NCBI GenBank assembly: GCA_934371915.1
Contig: CAKROE010000034.1
Location: 1-24,391, forward strand
DNA length: 24,391 nucleotides
Direction: 5' to 3'
Source: an uncultured Blautia sp.
GTDB lineage: Bacteria; Bacillota; Clostridia; Lachnospirales; Lachnospiraceae
A program made the translations under genes and the position numbers. Below, piece after piece: positions 6,590 through 15,615 of the stretch (position 1 is the first letter of the stretch; each line of letters opens with the position of its first letter). The notes under the pieces are model-generated. The model was not told the DNA's origin. It did not search any database and worked only from the letters and a program-made list of their open reading frames with translations.

Positions 6590-6636
6590 TTATACTGAAA
6601 TGGTTGAATTTGATACATTATGTCAGGGGATTCAAT

Positions 6637-7323
6637 ATGAAGAAGATAAAGATTTTGGTTGTCGATGATGAAATCAAACTTTTGCAGACGGTGACGGAAT
6701 TTTTAACATTACAGAAGTTTTCTGTTATGCAGGCCTCATCAGGAAGCGAAGCATTGAAGATATTTACGGAAAACAAAAAAGAGATAGAACTTATTTTACT
6801 TGACCTGATGCTTCCGGATATAAGCGGTTATTCTGTGTTACGGGAAATTCGCAAGATTTCTGATGTTCCAGTGATTATCCTTTCCGCACGTTCAGAAGTT
6901 ATGGATCAGATGAACGGATTTGAAAAAGGTGCGGACGATTATATTACGAAGCCGTTCAGTCTGGGCCTTGTAAAACTTCACATAGAGGCTGTCCTGAAGA
7001 GAGCCGGAAAAATGAAAAATATTCTGGAGTATGGAAAAATCAGAATTGAAAAAGGCAGGCAGCTTGTCTATAGAGAAGATGAAATATTAGAAATGACGCG
7101 CCGGGAATATGAACTGCTTTTGTATTTTATGGAACATAAAGAAACGGTTCTGAGCCGGGAAACGATTTTGAATGCGGTATGGGATTATGATTATGCCGGT
7201 GATGTGCGAACGGTTGATACACTTGTAAAGCAGATACGTAAAAAGCTCGGAGATGACTGTAATTATATTCATACCGTGTATGGCGTAGGTTATTTGTTTG
7301 AGGATAAAGCGGATGAAAGATAA
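6637..7323 (+). CDS. OmpR/PhoB-family response regulator
   Basis: 228-residue DNA-binding response regulator. The receiver domain (about 1-115) has the acidic pair D10-D11, phospho-acceptor D56 in LLDLMLPD, and the switch motifs SARSE and the conserved Lys in YITKPFS. The C-terminal winged helix (about 130-226) has the OmpR pattern MTRREYELLLYFMEH, VLSRETILNAVWDYDY, RTVDTLVKQIRKKLGDD and YGVGYLF. Start ATG 6637 is preceded by CAGGGGA at six bases; an upstream in-frame TTG (6604) is rejected because it lies before that site. It overlaps the histidine kinase gene by 11 bases, so the pair is translationally coupled. It likely controls its own operon through the repeats at 6561-6579. Confidence 0.96.
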   Translation: MKKIKILVVDDEIKLLQTVTEFLTLQKFSVMQASSGSEALKIFTENKKEIELILLDLMLPDISGYSVLREIRKISDVPVIILSARSEVMDQMNGFEKGADDYITKPFSLGLVKLHIEAVLKRAGKMKNILEYGKIRIEKGRQLVYREDEILEMTRREYELLLYFMEHKETVLSRETILNAVWDYDYAGDVRTVDTLVKQIRKKLGDDCNYIHTVYGVGYLFEDKADER

Positions 7324-8593
7324 AAGTACTGTAAAGAAAATGCGGCATGCAGTTCTTGCATCTGCGATATTGCTGATAGTTGCGGTCTTTGCCTATGGCA
7401 TAGGCTGTTATCCATTGTATATTAATGCAAAAAGCAATGTCATGCATCAACTGTATGATGAACTGAAGGATATAGAAATTTCCGATATGGATGATGATGA
7501 CAGAGAAAGTCTGAATGAATATCAGAATGAGAAGATAGATATTCTAATAGTTGATAGCAACTTCAGGGAAATTTATTCAAATAAAGGAGAAATGTCACAG
7601 TCCTATATTCGTAAAAGATTTCAGGATCGTCTAAAAGAGTACAGAGAAGAAGGGGTAATTGACAGAAGAATCTATCAGTCACGTCAGAGGCTTATTTTAA
7701 AAGGAAAGATTGTTCAGGAGAAAAATATTTATTATGCCTATTTGAGAAAAGATGTCCAGTCAGCATATGAAATTGTACATGCATCTGTATTTTATTTTTC
7801 TGTTGCGATAGCTATTCTCATTTTAATTCAGTATTTGTGGTATCGGAAATGCAGAATGGAAGAAAATAATGAAAGTGATCAGGCAGATTTTCAATTACAG
7901 GAGAGACAGACCGAGTTTGTGGCAAATGTTTCACATGAACTGAAAACTCCGATTGCCGTAGTATCCAGCCAGATCGAGATGCTGGAGCTGATGGGCGACA
8001 AGATAGACAGAGCGTACTATTTTTCATCAATCCATGAAGAACTGGATAAAATGTCAAAGATGGTCGGAGAACTCCTGGATTTCAGTATGCTGGACAATGC
8101 ACTGAATACTATGGAAATCAGTTCCGTAGATGTATCGGAGATGATAGAATATCTTTTGCTGCGATATGAAGGACTTTTTAAGCAAAAGGGAATCCGAATA
8201 GAACAAAAGATTTCGCCGAATGCAGTTGTACGTGGCAATCAGATGTATCTGGAGCGTGCGGTAAACAATTACCTGATGAATGCAATGCAGCATACAGGAC
8301 AGGGAAAAAAGATCTGCGTTACAGTACAGAAAGAAAAAAAATATGTCACGATCAATGTATTTAATGAAGGTGAACAGATAGCTGAAAATCAGCTGGAACA
8401 TATCTGGGAGAGTTTCTACACATTAGCAAGAAAGAAAAAGAGCGGAGACACGCAGAAGATGAATGCAGGTCTCGGACTTTATATGGTAAAAAAAATCATG
8501 GAATATCACAAAGGTAAATGTGGCGTTGAAAATCAGGCGAATGGAGTAAATTTCTGGTTACAGATACCGATATATGAAGAAAAAAATAAATAG
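7313..8593 (+). CDS. Sensor histidine kinase, two membrane segments, no HAMP
   Basis: 426-residue partner of the regulator upstream. TM1 is about residues 13-35, followed by an extracytoplasmic domain of about 120 residues (acidic, no family recognised), then TM2 about 157-177. A short linker of about 25 residues with no HAMP pattern leads to the dimerisation/phospho-acceptor helix with H208 in VSHELKTPIAVV. The ATPase domain shows the N box with N323 in NNYLMNAMQHT, a G1-like NEGEQI, the F box in LEHIWESFY, and G2 at G386-G388 (NAGLGLYMVKKI). The NEGEQI form of G1 is typical of VanS/cell-envelope kinases, a weak hint of envelope sensing. ATG 7313 is chosen over the upstream TTG 7298 because it lies at the end of the regulator gene with AGGAT upstream. 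The operon suggests it senses a phenol, a sulfate ester or envelope state; that is inference. Confidence 0.94.
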   Translation: MKDKSTVKKMRHAVLASAILLIVAVFAYGIGCYPLYINAKSNVMHQLYDELKDIEISDMDDDDRESLNEYQNEKIDILIVDSNFREIYSNKGEMSQSYIRKRFQDRLKEYREEGVIDRRIYQSRQRLILKGKIVQEKNIYYAYLRKDVQSAYEIVHASVFYFSVAIAILILIQYLWYRKCRMEENNESDQADFQLQERQTEFVANVSHELKTPIAVVSSQIEMLELMGDKIDRAYYFSSIHEELDKMSKMVGELLDFSMLDNALNTMEISSVDVSEMIEYLLLRYEGLFKQKGIRIEQKISPNAVVRGNQMYLERAVNNYLMNAMQHTGQGKKICVTVQKEKKYVTINVFNEGEQIAENQLEHIWESFYTLARKKKSGDTQKMNAGLGLYMVKKIMEYHKGKCGVENQANGVNFWLQIPIYEEKNK

Positions 8594-8609
8594 CAGAAGG
8601 AGAAGAACA

Positions 8610-9275
8610 ATGCGAAACAATAAAAAATTACTTTTCATGGCTGGTTTGATTTCAATATCTATACTGGCAGGCTGCGGAAATGCAGCAGAGAAAGAGAACG
8701 ATACGAAGGCAGAAACATCCGCAGATGAAAGTACGGAAGAGAGCACTGAGGCTGCTGAGACAGAAGATACAGAATCAGAAGACACCATGGCAGACAGTGC
8801 AGATGCCGAAACGGCTGATACAGTGACAGAAGATGCAAAATCAGAAGAATCAAAGACATTTGATGCAGACACGGCTTCCGTAGCAGGCTGGAATTTTACA
8901 GTAGAAGATGTGCAAAAAAGCAAGTCACTTGAAAACGTCAGTGTAGAGCTTGGATACACAGATGTAGAGACAAACAGCTTTAAGAAAGAAGCAAGCGACG
9001 GAAAAACATTCTGTATGATCAAAATGAAGATAGAAAAAGACGGAAGTACAGAAAGTATCGACTGGGCAAATATGAAAGTCACAGATGCTGACGGAAACGA
9101 ATACGAAAGAATGGAAGATGAGTTCCTGAGTGATTTGGGAATGATGCGTATGCCGGGAAATACTCTTAATTTCGGCACCAGTGAAGGCTGGATGATCTAT
9201 GAAGTCAATGAAGATGCAGAGGGACTTACATTAAACTACAGCTTTAATGAAGACGAGTATCATTGTAATCTGTAA
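8610..9275 (+). CDS. Lipoprotein with DUF4352-like domain
   Basis: 221-residue predicted lipoprotein. The signal MRNNKKLLFMAGLISISILAGC has a clear lipobox (LAGC, lipidated Cys at residue 22). A low-complexity acidic Ser/Thr/Glu/Ala/Asp linker (about 25-90) likely spans the wall. The C-terminal domain (about 95-221) has the pattern of DUF4352-type immunoglobulin-like domains: VEDVQKSKSL, FCMIKMKIEKDG, VTDADGNEYER and GTSEGWMIYEV. ATG 8610 has AGAAGGAGAAGA upstream; ATG 8574 in the same frame lies inside the kinase gene and would place charged residues before the signal. The gap to the kinase is 16 bases and to the first sulfotransferase 21. It may be a ligand-binding or accessory partner of the sensor or the enzymes. 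The domain name is a judgement by eye. Confidence 0.8.
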   Translation: MRNNKKLLFMAGLISISILAGCGNAAEKENDTKAETSADESTEESTEAAETEDTESEDTMADSADAETADTVTEDAKSEESKTFDADTASVAGWNFTVEDVQKSKSLENVSVELGYTDVETNSFKKEASDGKTFCMIKMKIEKDGSTESIDWANMKVTDADGNEYERMEDEFLSDLGMMRMPGNTLNFGTSEGWMIYEVNEDAEGLTLNYSFNEDEYHCNL

Positions 9276-9296
9276 ATCAGAAAAAGGAGACAGGGT

Positions 9297-11294
9297 ATGT
9301 ACAGCAGAAAGAGACTGAAACTTTTTATGATTGCAGCTGTTTGTGCTGCGTGTGTATCCGGAACTGCTTCTATAACAGTAAATGCGGATGAAAATAACAC
9401 AGAGAATGTAACAAATGTACTTGAAAAAATCGATATTTTCGAAAATCAGAATCAGATCGATGAAGCATTTAAAGCAGAATTAGATAATAAATATCCGCTG
9501 GAAAATGCATTGATCGTGGTAAATCCGTACGGAACATCACCGTTGTCTGCAGTAGCCGTATTTTCGACAGAGGAAGCGACAGGCGGAACCATTACAGTAA
9601 AAGGAAAATCACCGGAAAATGATATAGTCGGAAACATTGAGTCGGCAAAAGACCATATTGTACCGATTTACGGTCTTTATAACGGTGACACCACGACCGT
9701 AGAGATCAGCCTGGAAGATGGTGAAAAGTCCTCTTTTGAGGTTACGACGGAAAAGACGGAGATGGATTATGGCGATGTTCAAATGGAAATATTTGATGAA
9801 TCAAATTATGATTACTCCAATCTGTCATTTTTGTGTTCAACCATGGGCTCCGTGTATGCGGTAGACGGTGCAGGAGATATTCGTTTTTATACGAATATGG
9901 GAGGTTCACTCGGCGTACATTTTCTTGCAAACGGACATCTGATGATGCCGGCTCCATATGTTTTAAAAACAAGTTATTACAAAGAAGGCCTGCTTGAAGT
10001 AGATCTGAATGGAAAAATTTATCGCGAATATGCAGTCCCGGGAGGTCAGCATCACGATTTCAGAGAACTTGCAAATGGTAATCTGCTTGTAGCGTCAGAC
10101 AGTCCGGATCTCAGTTCGGTAGAGGATTATGTAGTCGAAATTGATCGTGAATCCGGCGAAGTGGTGTGGGAACTGGATATGAAAGATCTTCTCGATATCG
10201 AGGATGGTGCATCGGCATCCATGGAAAGCGACGGAAGCGATGAGGAAGACTGGTTCCATAATAATGGACTCTGGTATGATGAAGAAAATGATCTGGTCCT
10301 TCTTTCTGCAAGACACAAAGATGCAATCGTAGCAGTTCATAAGGCAGACAAAAAGATTGCATGGATCCTTGGTGATCCGACCGGCTGGGACAAGACAGAC
10401 AAGTCACTTTTCTTTACACCAACCGGAGATGATTTTGAATGGTTTTATGCTCAGCACTGTGTATCCATGCTGGATAATGGCGATATCATGCTGTTCGATA
10501 ACGGTACGGCAAAAGTCAAAAGAATTGATAATGACAATCGTGTGACGGGAGATCAGGTATATTCCAGAGCTGTTATTTATCATATCAATACAGACGATAT
10601 GACTGTATCGCAGGTATATGAATACGGAAAAGAAAGAGGCGCAGACTGGTATGCAGACTGGATATCAGGTGTAGATTCTCTGGATGGTACGAAAGATCAT
10701 CTGTTTATCACGGCAGGTTCTCATCTGCACAGTGAGGAAGAAAACAGAAGCGATTTTTATCCGTCAGACATGTTCCGTCAGGGACTTACAAAGATGACAC
10801 ATATTGATCAGGTTGATGAGGGAAATCTGACAGCAGAGCTGACTTTAGCGGGAGGTTCGTATAGTGTTCTGACATTCAGAGCATTCCGAATGCCTTTGTA
10901 TACAGAAAATACAGATTTTGATATTACCGCAAAACCGGAAGTACTGGGAAGTCTTGGTGAGACGCCGTATGAGACACAGGATATTGATCTGACAACGGCT
11001 GAAGAACTTCCGGAGGGATGGACGATCAAACTGGATAATTTGAAAGTCTCTGTGGAAGGAAACTATCAGACTGAAAGCAAGGCAGATGAGATTGCAGACG
11101 GAACTCTGGTACTTTCAAACGATACAGAAACAAGAGGATATGCACTGACACAGACTTCGACAGAGGGAGATAACGGGGTCAACGTGAAAATCAGCGGATG
11201 GGTTTCTACGGATAGTCTGGATGGACAGGAATGGGAGATCTATATTCAGGCAGACGGGAAACTTTATAATACGAATTATAAATTAGCTTTATAA
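9297..11294 (+). CDS. Arylsulfate sulfotransferase (ASST), secreted
   Basis: 665-residue enzyme of the PAPS-independent arylsulfotransferase family, which moves a sulfuryl group from one phenyl sulfate to another phenol through a sulfo-histidine. It has a Sec signal (RKRLKLFMIAAVCAACVSG, cleavage likely after VNA, about residue 30), an N-terminal beta-sandwich domain (NPYGTSPLSAV through VPIYGLYNGDTTTVEI, about 75-145) and a beta-propeller. Propeller motifs match the E. coli AssT active site: H252-H253 (GGQHHDFRELANGN), H321 (WFHNNG), R339 (LLSARH) and H387 (FYAQHCVSML, the probable sulfated histidine) followed by DIMLFDNG. H321 and R339 are 18 apart, as in E. coli (H356/R374). A C-terminal beta-rich extension of about 110 residues may be an accessory domain. 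No DsbL/DsbI genes accompany it. The next gene is a divergent paralogue after 13 bases. GGAGACAGGGT precedes the ATG. Confidence 0.9.
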   Translation: MYSRKRLKLFMIAAVCAACVSGTASITVNADENNTENVTNVLEKIDIFENQNQIDEAFKAELDNKYPLENALIVVNPYGTSPLSAVAVFSTEEATGGTITVKGKSPENDIVGNIESAKDHIVPIYGLYNGDTTTVEISLEDGEKSSFEVTTEKTEMDYGDVQMEIFDESNYDYSNLSFLCSTMGSVYAVDGAGDIRFYTNMGGSLGVHFLANGHLMMPAPYVLKTSYYKEGLLEVDLNGKIYREYAVPGGQHHDFRELANGNLLVASDSPDLSSVEDYVVEIDRESGEVVWELDMKDLLDIEDGASASMESDGSDEEDWFHNNGLWYDEENDLVLLSARHKDAIVAVHKADKKIAWILGDPTGWDKTDKSLFFTPTGDDFEWFYAQHCVSMLDNGDIMLFDNGTAKVKRIDNDNRVTGDQVYSRAVIYHINTDDMTVSQVYEYGKERGADWYADWISGVDSLDGTKDHLFITAGSHLHSEEENRSDFYPSDMFRQGLTKMTHIDQVDEGNLTAELTLAGGSYSVLTFRAFRMPLYTENTDFDITAKPEVLGSLGETPYETQDIDLTTAEELPEGWTIKLDNLKVSVEGNYQTESKADEIADGTLVLSNDTETRGYALTQTSTEGDNGVNVKISGWVSTDSLDGQEWEIYIQADGKLYNTNYKLAL

Positions 11295-11307
11295 TGGGAG
11301 TTGTAAA

Positions 11308-13374
11308 ATGAAAAAAGGAAAAGTCAGGAAAATTGTTATACTGATCATTGTGGCATGCATGATTCTGACAGTACTCGGATGCGTTGCCTGGAAGAAGCGG
11401 CTTGGAATTTATAATACTTATATGAAAATGACAGGGCGTGAGCCTTCCCGTACAACGCAGTGGGTTTTGAAGGGTAAAGAAATCGGTTATCATAAGCAGG
11501 TGATCAAAACCGGAAAGAATAAGTCGGAAACTTTACAGATTGCGGACAATGGAAGCAATATGGAGAAAGTGGAATCCACTATTACGCAGGAGGCTTCCTG
11601 GGTGGATACGTCTTTAGAAGTTGATCAGCAGCTTGAGGAAGAGCAGAAGAACGGATATACGTGGGGAGAGCCGCTGATTGTCCAGAATCCATACAGATAT
11701 TCACCACTGACTGCTGTAATCCTGTTTGATACGGATGAAGAATGTGAAGTTCGTGTAACTGTAAAGGGAAAAACAGAAGCAGCAGATATCGAAGGAACAA
11801 TTGATGCGGCAACTTCACACAGAGTTCCGGTTGTTGGTCTGTATGCGGGACAGGAAAATACAGTTCTTCTTGAGCTTCTGGATGATGCAGGTAAGGTTAT
11901 CGATTCACAGGAGGTTAAGATTACGACGGATGAACTTCCGGAAAAAATGAGCAATGCAGTGACACCTGTGAAAACGAGCGGGGAATCTGCCCTGCCGTTA
12001 ACGATTGTTCATGGACAGGGAGCACGTTATCCATATGCATATGACTGTATGGGAGATGTTCGCTGGTATCTGGATCGCAAATCAGATAAGTTTGGTATTT
12101 ACCCGTTGTCAAATGACCGATTCCTTTTGGCTGCAGGAGATATTGGTATCACGAATATCGGAAGACCGGATACATCCGATCTATATGAAGCAGATTATCT
12201 TGGTCGTGCATATAAACTGTATTATATACAGCAGGGGGTACATCATGATATTGCGGAAAAAGAACCGGGCGGAAATCTGCTTATCCTGAGTAATTCCGGT
12301 GAGGAGTATTACTGGGATATGATCCAGGAAATCGACAGGAAAACCGGTGAAGTCGTCGATGAATTAAAACTGAGTGACATCTTCGGGAAACAATACGTAA
12401 GCTCGATAGACTGGGCACATATAAATACAATTTCCTATCAGGCATCAGATGATACGATCCTCATAAGTCCGCGTAACCTGTCGGCAGCAGTAAAGATCAA
12501 ATGGTCTGCAAAAGAGATCGTCTGGATGCTGGGAGATCCAAATCTCTGGAAGGGCACAGAATTCGAGCAGTATGTTCTGCAGCCGGAAGATGATTTTGTT
12601 TACCAGTTCTATCAGCACAGTGTATATCAGCTGACGGCAGATCTGGATGGCAATCCGGAAACTCAGGAAATAAGTATGTTTGATAATCATGCTTCTTTCT
12701 TTAAGAACAGAATCAAAGATATTTATGATAATCCGAATGAATCGTATGCATTGGTTTATTCTGTGAATGAAAAAGACAAAACAGTAAAACAGATCAAAAA
12801 AATACCGGTGACATATTCTCAGATCACCTCAAATACATATTATGATGAAACAAGTAATCATATTTTCGGAATGTGCGGATATATCAAAGGTGGCGGCGGA
12901 ATAAACTATGAAATGGATTATGAAACCGGTGAAATTATCAATCAGTATCAGATCAGTTCCTGGTTTTATCGTTCCACACCAATGAAGATTGATTATAATG
13001 ATCTTGCCTCTGCGATGGAAACAGATAAAAACTACATCTGCGGAGAACTGTTAAAGCCGGTTGAAACAACGAAAAAACTGACAAAGACAACAGACCAGAT
13101 GCTGGATGAAGCAGATGTAAGCATGAGACTTATGGACCGTATCCTCTATGTAAAATCAGATTATCATGCAATATCACAGATCATTTTTTCCGGTGAGGAC
13201 CATACTTATGTATATGATCTTTCCGACAAACTGATCTTCAGCAAAAAGATGATGCTGGTAAATCAGGAAATGGCAGTGCCGCTTATGGATATGAGTGCGG
13301 ACAGCTATGATGTTTATGTGGTATACAAAGATGAATTTTATAACAGTGGTCAGACAATAACTATAAAGCAGTAA
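11308..13374 (+). CDS. Second arylsulfate sulfotransferase, membrane-anchored
   Basis: 688-residue paralogue of the preceding enzyme. The N-terminus (KIVILIIVACMILTVLGC) is either an uncleaved anchor or a lipoprotein signal with C25 (VLGC); the anchor is followed by about 95 residues of charged, Glu-rich stalk. The N-terminal domain repeats the first enzyme's motifs (LIVQNPYRYSPLTAV, VTVKGK, HRVPVVGLYAG). The catalytic set is present: H312-H313 (GVHHDI), H371 (WAHIN), R389 (ISPRN) and H437 (FYQHSVYQL), followed by SMFDNH. H371 and R389 are again 18 apart. Differences from the first copy are SPRN in place of SARH, and FDNH in place of FDNG, plus a longer stretch before it. Two copies with different anchoring suggest different acceptors or wall positions. 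TGGGAG precedes the ATG. It ends the operon; a terminator follows at 13419. Confidence 0.88.
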   Translation: MKKGKVRKIVILIIVACMILTVLGCVAWKKRLGIYNTYMKMTGREPSRTTQWVLKGKEIGYHKQVIKTGKNKSETLQIADNGSNMEKVESTITQEASWVDTSLEVDQQLEEEQKNGYTWGEPLIVQNPYRYSPLTAVILFDTDEECEVRVTVKGKTEAADIEGTIDAATSHRVPVVGLYAGQENTVLLELLDDAGKVIDSQEVKITTDELPEKMSNAVTPVKTSGESALPLTIVHGQGARYPYAYDCMGDVRWYLDRKSDKFGIYPLSNDRFLLAAGDIGITNIGRPDTSDLYEADYLGRAYKLYYIQQGVHHDIAEKEPGGNLLILSNSGEEYYWDMIQEIDRKTGEVVDELKLSDIFGKQYVSSIDWAHINTISYQASDDTILISPRNLSAAVKIKWSAKEIVWMLGDPNLWKGTEFEQYVLQPEDDFVYQFYQHSVYQLTADLDGNPETQEISMFDNHASFFKNRIKDIYDNPNESYALVYSVNEKDKTVKQIKKIPVTYSQITSNTYYDETSNHIFGMCGYIKGGGGINYEMDYETGEIINQYQISSWFYRSTPMKIDYNDLASAMETDKNYICGELLKPVETTKKLTKTTDQMLDEADVSMRLMDRILYVKSDYHAISQIIFSGEDHTYVYDLSDKLIFSKKMMLVNQEMAVPLMDMSADSYDVYVVYKDEFYNSGQTITIKQ

Positions 13375-13418
13375 ATTGTAATACAATACGCAGGAAAGCT
13401 CCGGCACCAGATGAGAAG

Positions 13419-13445
13419 AACTCTTGGCAGTGCAGGAGTTTTTTT
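13419..13445 (+). terminator. Intrinsic terminator after the sulfotransferase operon
   Basis: 13419-13425 pairs with 13434-13440 (seven base pairs, one G-T), 8-base loop, then a T run 13439-13445 and a second T run 13451-13458. It separates the sulfotransferase operon from murT. Confidence 0.8.
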
Positions 13446-13476
13446 CTGCCTTTTTTTTGCAACTTTTTCCTTAAGG

Positions 13477-13505
13477 TTGATAATTTTTGCATTTTAGCGT
13501 ACAAT
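13477..13505 (+). promoter_or_regulatory. Promoter of murT-gatD operon
   Basis: -35 TTGATA (13477-13482), 17-base spacer, -10 TACAAT (13500-13505), 40 bases before the murT start. Confidence 0.75.
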
Positions 13506-13545
13506 CAGATACAAAACAGTATGAAGAAATAAAGGGTTAATTAAG

Positions 13546-14880
13546 ATGAAAATAAGAAAGCTACTCGCAATCTGGGCAGCGAAGGCTGCCGGGACAGGTT
13601 GCAAAATGATGGGACGTCAGGGTGTGACCTGGGCAGGAAAGATTGCATTAAAGATATATCCGCAGATTCTTACGGAACTCTCCAAAGAAGTCAGAAAAGG
13701 TATATTTGTAGTCTGCGGAACGAATGGTAAGACAACAACGAACAACATGCTCTGTGCAGCGCTGGAAGCAGAAGGACAGAAGGTGGTCTGTAACCATACT
13801 GGCTCTAATATGCTGAATGGTGTGGTTGCCGCTTTTGCGCTTGGCGCAGGTTTGAATGGTCATATTGATGCGGATTATGCCTGTATTGAGGTAGACGAAG
13901 CATCTACCAGACATATTTTTCCGCGAATGAAACCGAATTATATGGTAATGACAAATCTTTTCCGCGACCAGCTTGACCGTTACGGTGAGATCGACATTAC
14001 GATGAACATTCTGGAAGAGATGATCCGTACCGTTCCGGATATGAAACTGATCGTAAACGGTGATGATGCACTGTCTGCATACATGGCAATGGACAGCGGT
14101 AATCCGTGTGTTTATTATGGAATCAGCCGTCCGGTCATGAAAAATGAGACAAACGAGATCCGTGAAGGACGTTTTTGTAAGAAATGCGGAGAACGTCTGC
14201 AGTACAGCTTTTATCATTACAGCCAGCTGGGAGATTATCAGTGTCCGAAGTGCGGTTTTAAGCGCCCTGTTCCGGATTATGATGCAGAAGATGTAAAAGT
14301 TGGCGATCAGCTCAGTTTCTCTGTAGAGGAAAATAGAATTATTGCAAATTATCGTGGATTTTATAATGTATATAATATTCTGGCAGCCTATGCAGGCATC
14401 CGTATTGCGGGCTTTAAGGCAGAACATTTTATGGATATGCTTAAAAACTTTAATCCGGAAAACGGCAGAATGGAGCAGTTCCGGATCAAAGGTGCCGGAG
14501 TGACGTTGAATCTTGCGAAGAATCCGGCAGGTTTTAACCAGAATATTTCTGCTGTCATGCAGGATACCAATCCGAAAGACGTGATCATCGCAATCAACGA
14601 CAATGCGCAGGATGGTATCGATATTTCCTGGCTCTGGGACGTGGATTTTGACCGTCTCGGAGAAGAAAGCATCCGTTCGATCACTGTCAGCGGTATCCGC
14701 TGTCAGGATATGCGGCTGCGTCTGAAATATGTGGATATTCCATCCATTCTGGAAGCTGATGTCGAGAAGGCAATCCGTGACCGTGTGGCAGACGGAACCG
14801 GAAATTTATATGTTCTGGTAAACTATACAGCACTTTTCAGCACCAGAAATATACTTAAGAAGCTGGAGGGAGAACACTGA
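13546..14880 (+). CDS. murT: Lipid II isoglutaminyl synthase subunit MurT
   Basis: Mur-ligase-like subunit that, with GatD, amidates the D-Glu of lipid II to D-iGln using glutamine and ATP on the inner face of the membrane. The 444-residue length is typical. The ATP-binding loop GTNGKTTTNN starts at residue 58. A four-cysteine zinc ribbon is inserted in the central domain (C211, C214, C233, C236), diagnostic for MurT. The C-terminal DUF1727 region has AINDNAQDGIDISWLWDVDF, which in the family supplies the third catalytic residue and contacts GatD. The stop overlaps the gatD start by one base (TGATG), ensuring coupled synthesis. AAAGGG precedes the start at some distance, so initiation may be moderate. 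Confidence 0.96.
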   Translation: MKIRKLLAIWAAKAAGTGCKMMGRQGVTWAGKIALKIYPQILTELSKEVRKGIFVVCGTNGKTTTNNMLCAALEAEGQKVVCNHTGSNMLNGVVAAFALGAGLNGHIDADYACIEVDEASTRHIFPRMKPNYMVMTNLFRDQLDRYGEIDITMNILEEMIRTVPDMKLIVNGDDALSAYMAMDSGNPCVYYGISRPVMKNETNEIREGRFCKKCGERLQYSFYHYSQLGDYQCPKCGFKRPVPDYDAEDVKVGDQLSFSVEENRIIANYRGFYNVYNILAAYAGIRIAGFKAEHFMDMLKNFNPENGRMEQFRIKGAGVTLNLAKNPAGFNQNISAVMQDTNPKDVIIAINDNAQDGIDISWLWDVDFDRLGEESIRSITVSGIRCQDMRLRLKYVDIPSILEADVEKAIRDRVADGTGNLYVLVNYTALFSTRNILKKLEGEH

Positions 14881-15605
14881 TGAAACTGACAATAGGACAT
14901 TTATACCCGGAACTTCTTAATCTTTATGGTGACAGAGGCAACATTCAGTGCCTGATGAAGAGATGCCAGTGGAGAGGTATTGAAGCAGAGACAATCGCAT
15001 TTGAGATGGGAGATACCATTGATTTTTCCAAACTGGATATCGTGCTTCTGGGCGGTGGTTCAGACAGAGAGCAGATGATCGTCTGTGAGAAATTAAAAGA
15101 GATCCGGAAAGATTTTAAGGCATATGTGGAGGATAACGGTGTTGTCATTGCAATATGCGGTGGATATCAGCTGCTCGGAAGCTACTACAAGACAGATCAG
15201 GGCATGATCGAAGGCCTGAGTCTGGTCGACATGTACACAGAGCAGGAAGAAGGCCGTCTGATCAGTAATATCGTTTTGCAGAGTGATCTTTTCGAAATGC
15301 CGGTAGTAGGATTCGAAAATCACGGCGGAAGAACCTGCATCAATGAGAACAAACCTTTGGGCAAAGTTCTGTACGGAAAGGGAAATGACGGCAGGACCGG
15401 ATATGAAGGTGTTGTTTACAAAAATGTAATAGGTACCTATCTTCACGGACCGTTGCTCCCGAAGAACCCGCAGCTTGCAGACTGGCTGATCCTGAAAGCA
15501 CTTCAGCGCAAATACGGAGAGCAGACAACACTTACAGAACTTGACGACAGCCAGGAAAAAGAAGCGAACGATTATATTTTTCATCGATTTACACAAAACA
15601 GATAA
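14880..15605 (+). CDS. gatD: Lipid II isoglutaminyl synthase, glutamine amidotransferase subunit GatD
   Basis: 241-residue class I (CobB/CobQ-like) glutaminase that releases ammonia for MurT. The nucleophile is C93 in AICGGYQLLG and the catalytic histidine H189 in YLHGPLLPKNP; S. aureus GatD has the same spacing. The opening LTIGHLYPELLNLYGDRGN and ENHGGRT are standard. Its ATG uses the last base of murT. The next gene starts 10 bases downstream, so the operon continues into a regulator and a sugar-binding lipoprotein, which is not part of the minimal murT-gatD pair. Confidence 0.96.
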   Translation: MKLTIGHLYPELLNLYGDRGNIQCLMKRCQWRGIEAETIAFEMGDTIDFSKLDIVLLGGGSDREQMIVCEKLKEIRKDFKAYVEDNGVVIAICGGYQLLGSYYKTDQGMIEGLSLVDMYTEQEEGRLISNIVLQSDLFEMPVVGFENHGGRTCINENKPLGKVLYGKGNDGRTGYEGVVYKNVIGTYLHGPLLPKNPQLADWLILKALQRKYGEQTTLTELDDSQEKEANDYIFHRFTQNR

Positions 15606-15615
15606 GGGGATACAA

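Noticed and set aside
8574..8609. Upstream start of the DUF4352-like lipoprotein
   Set aside because: It lies inside the kinase gene and would put a charged Arg/Lys stretch before the lipoprotein signal; ATG 8610 has its own ribosome binding site.
13648..14427. Minus-strand open frame of 259 codons opposite murT
   Set aside because: No recognisable domain, no ribosome binding site, and it lies opposite the conserved MurT ATP-binding and zinc regions.
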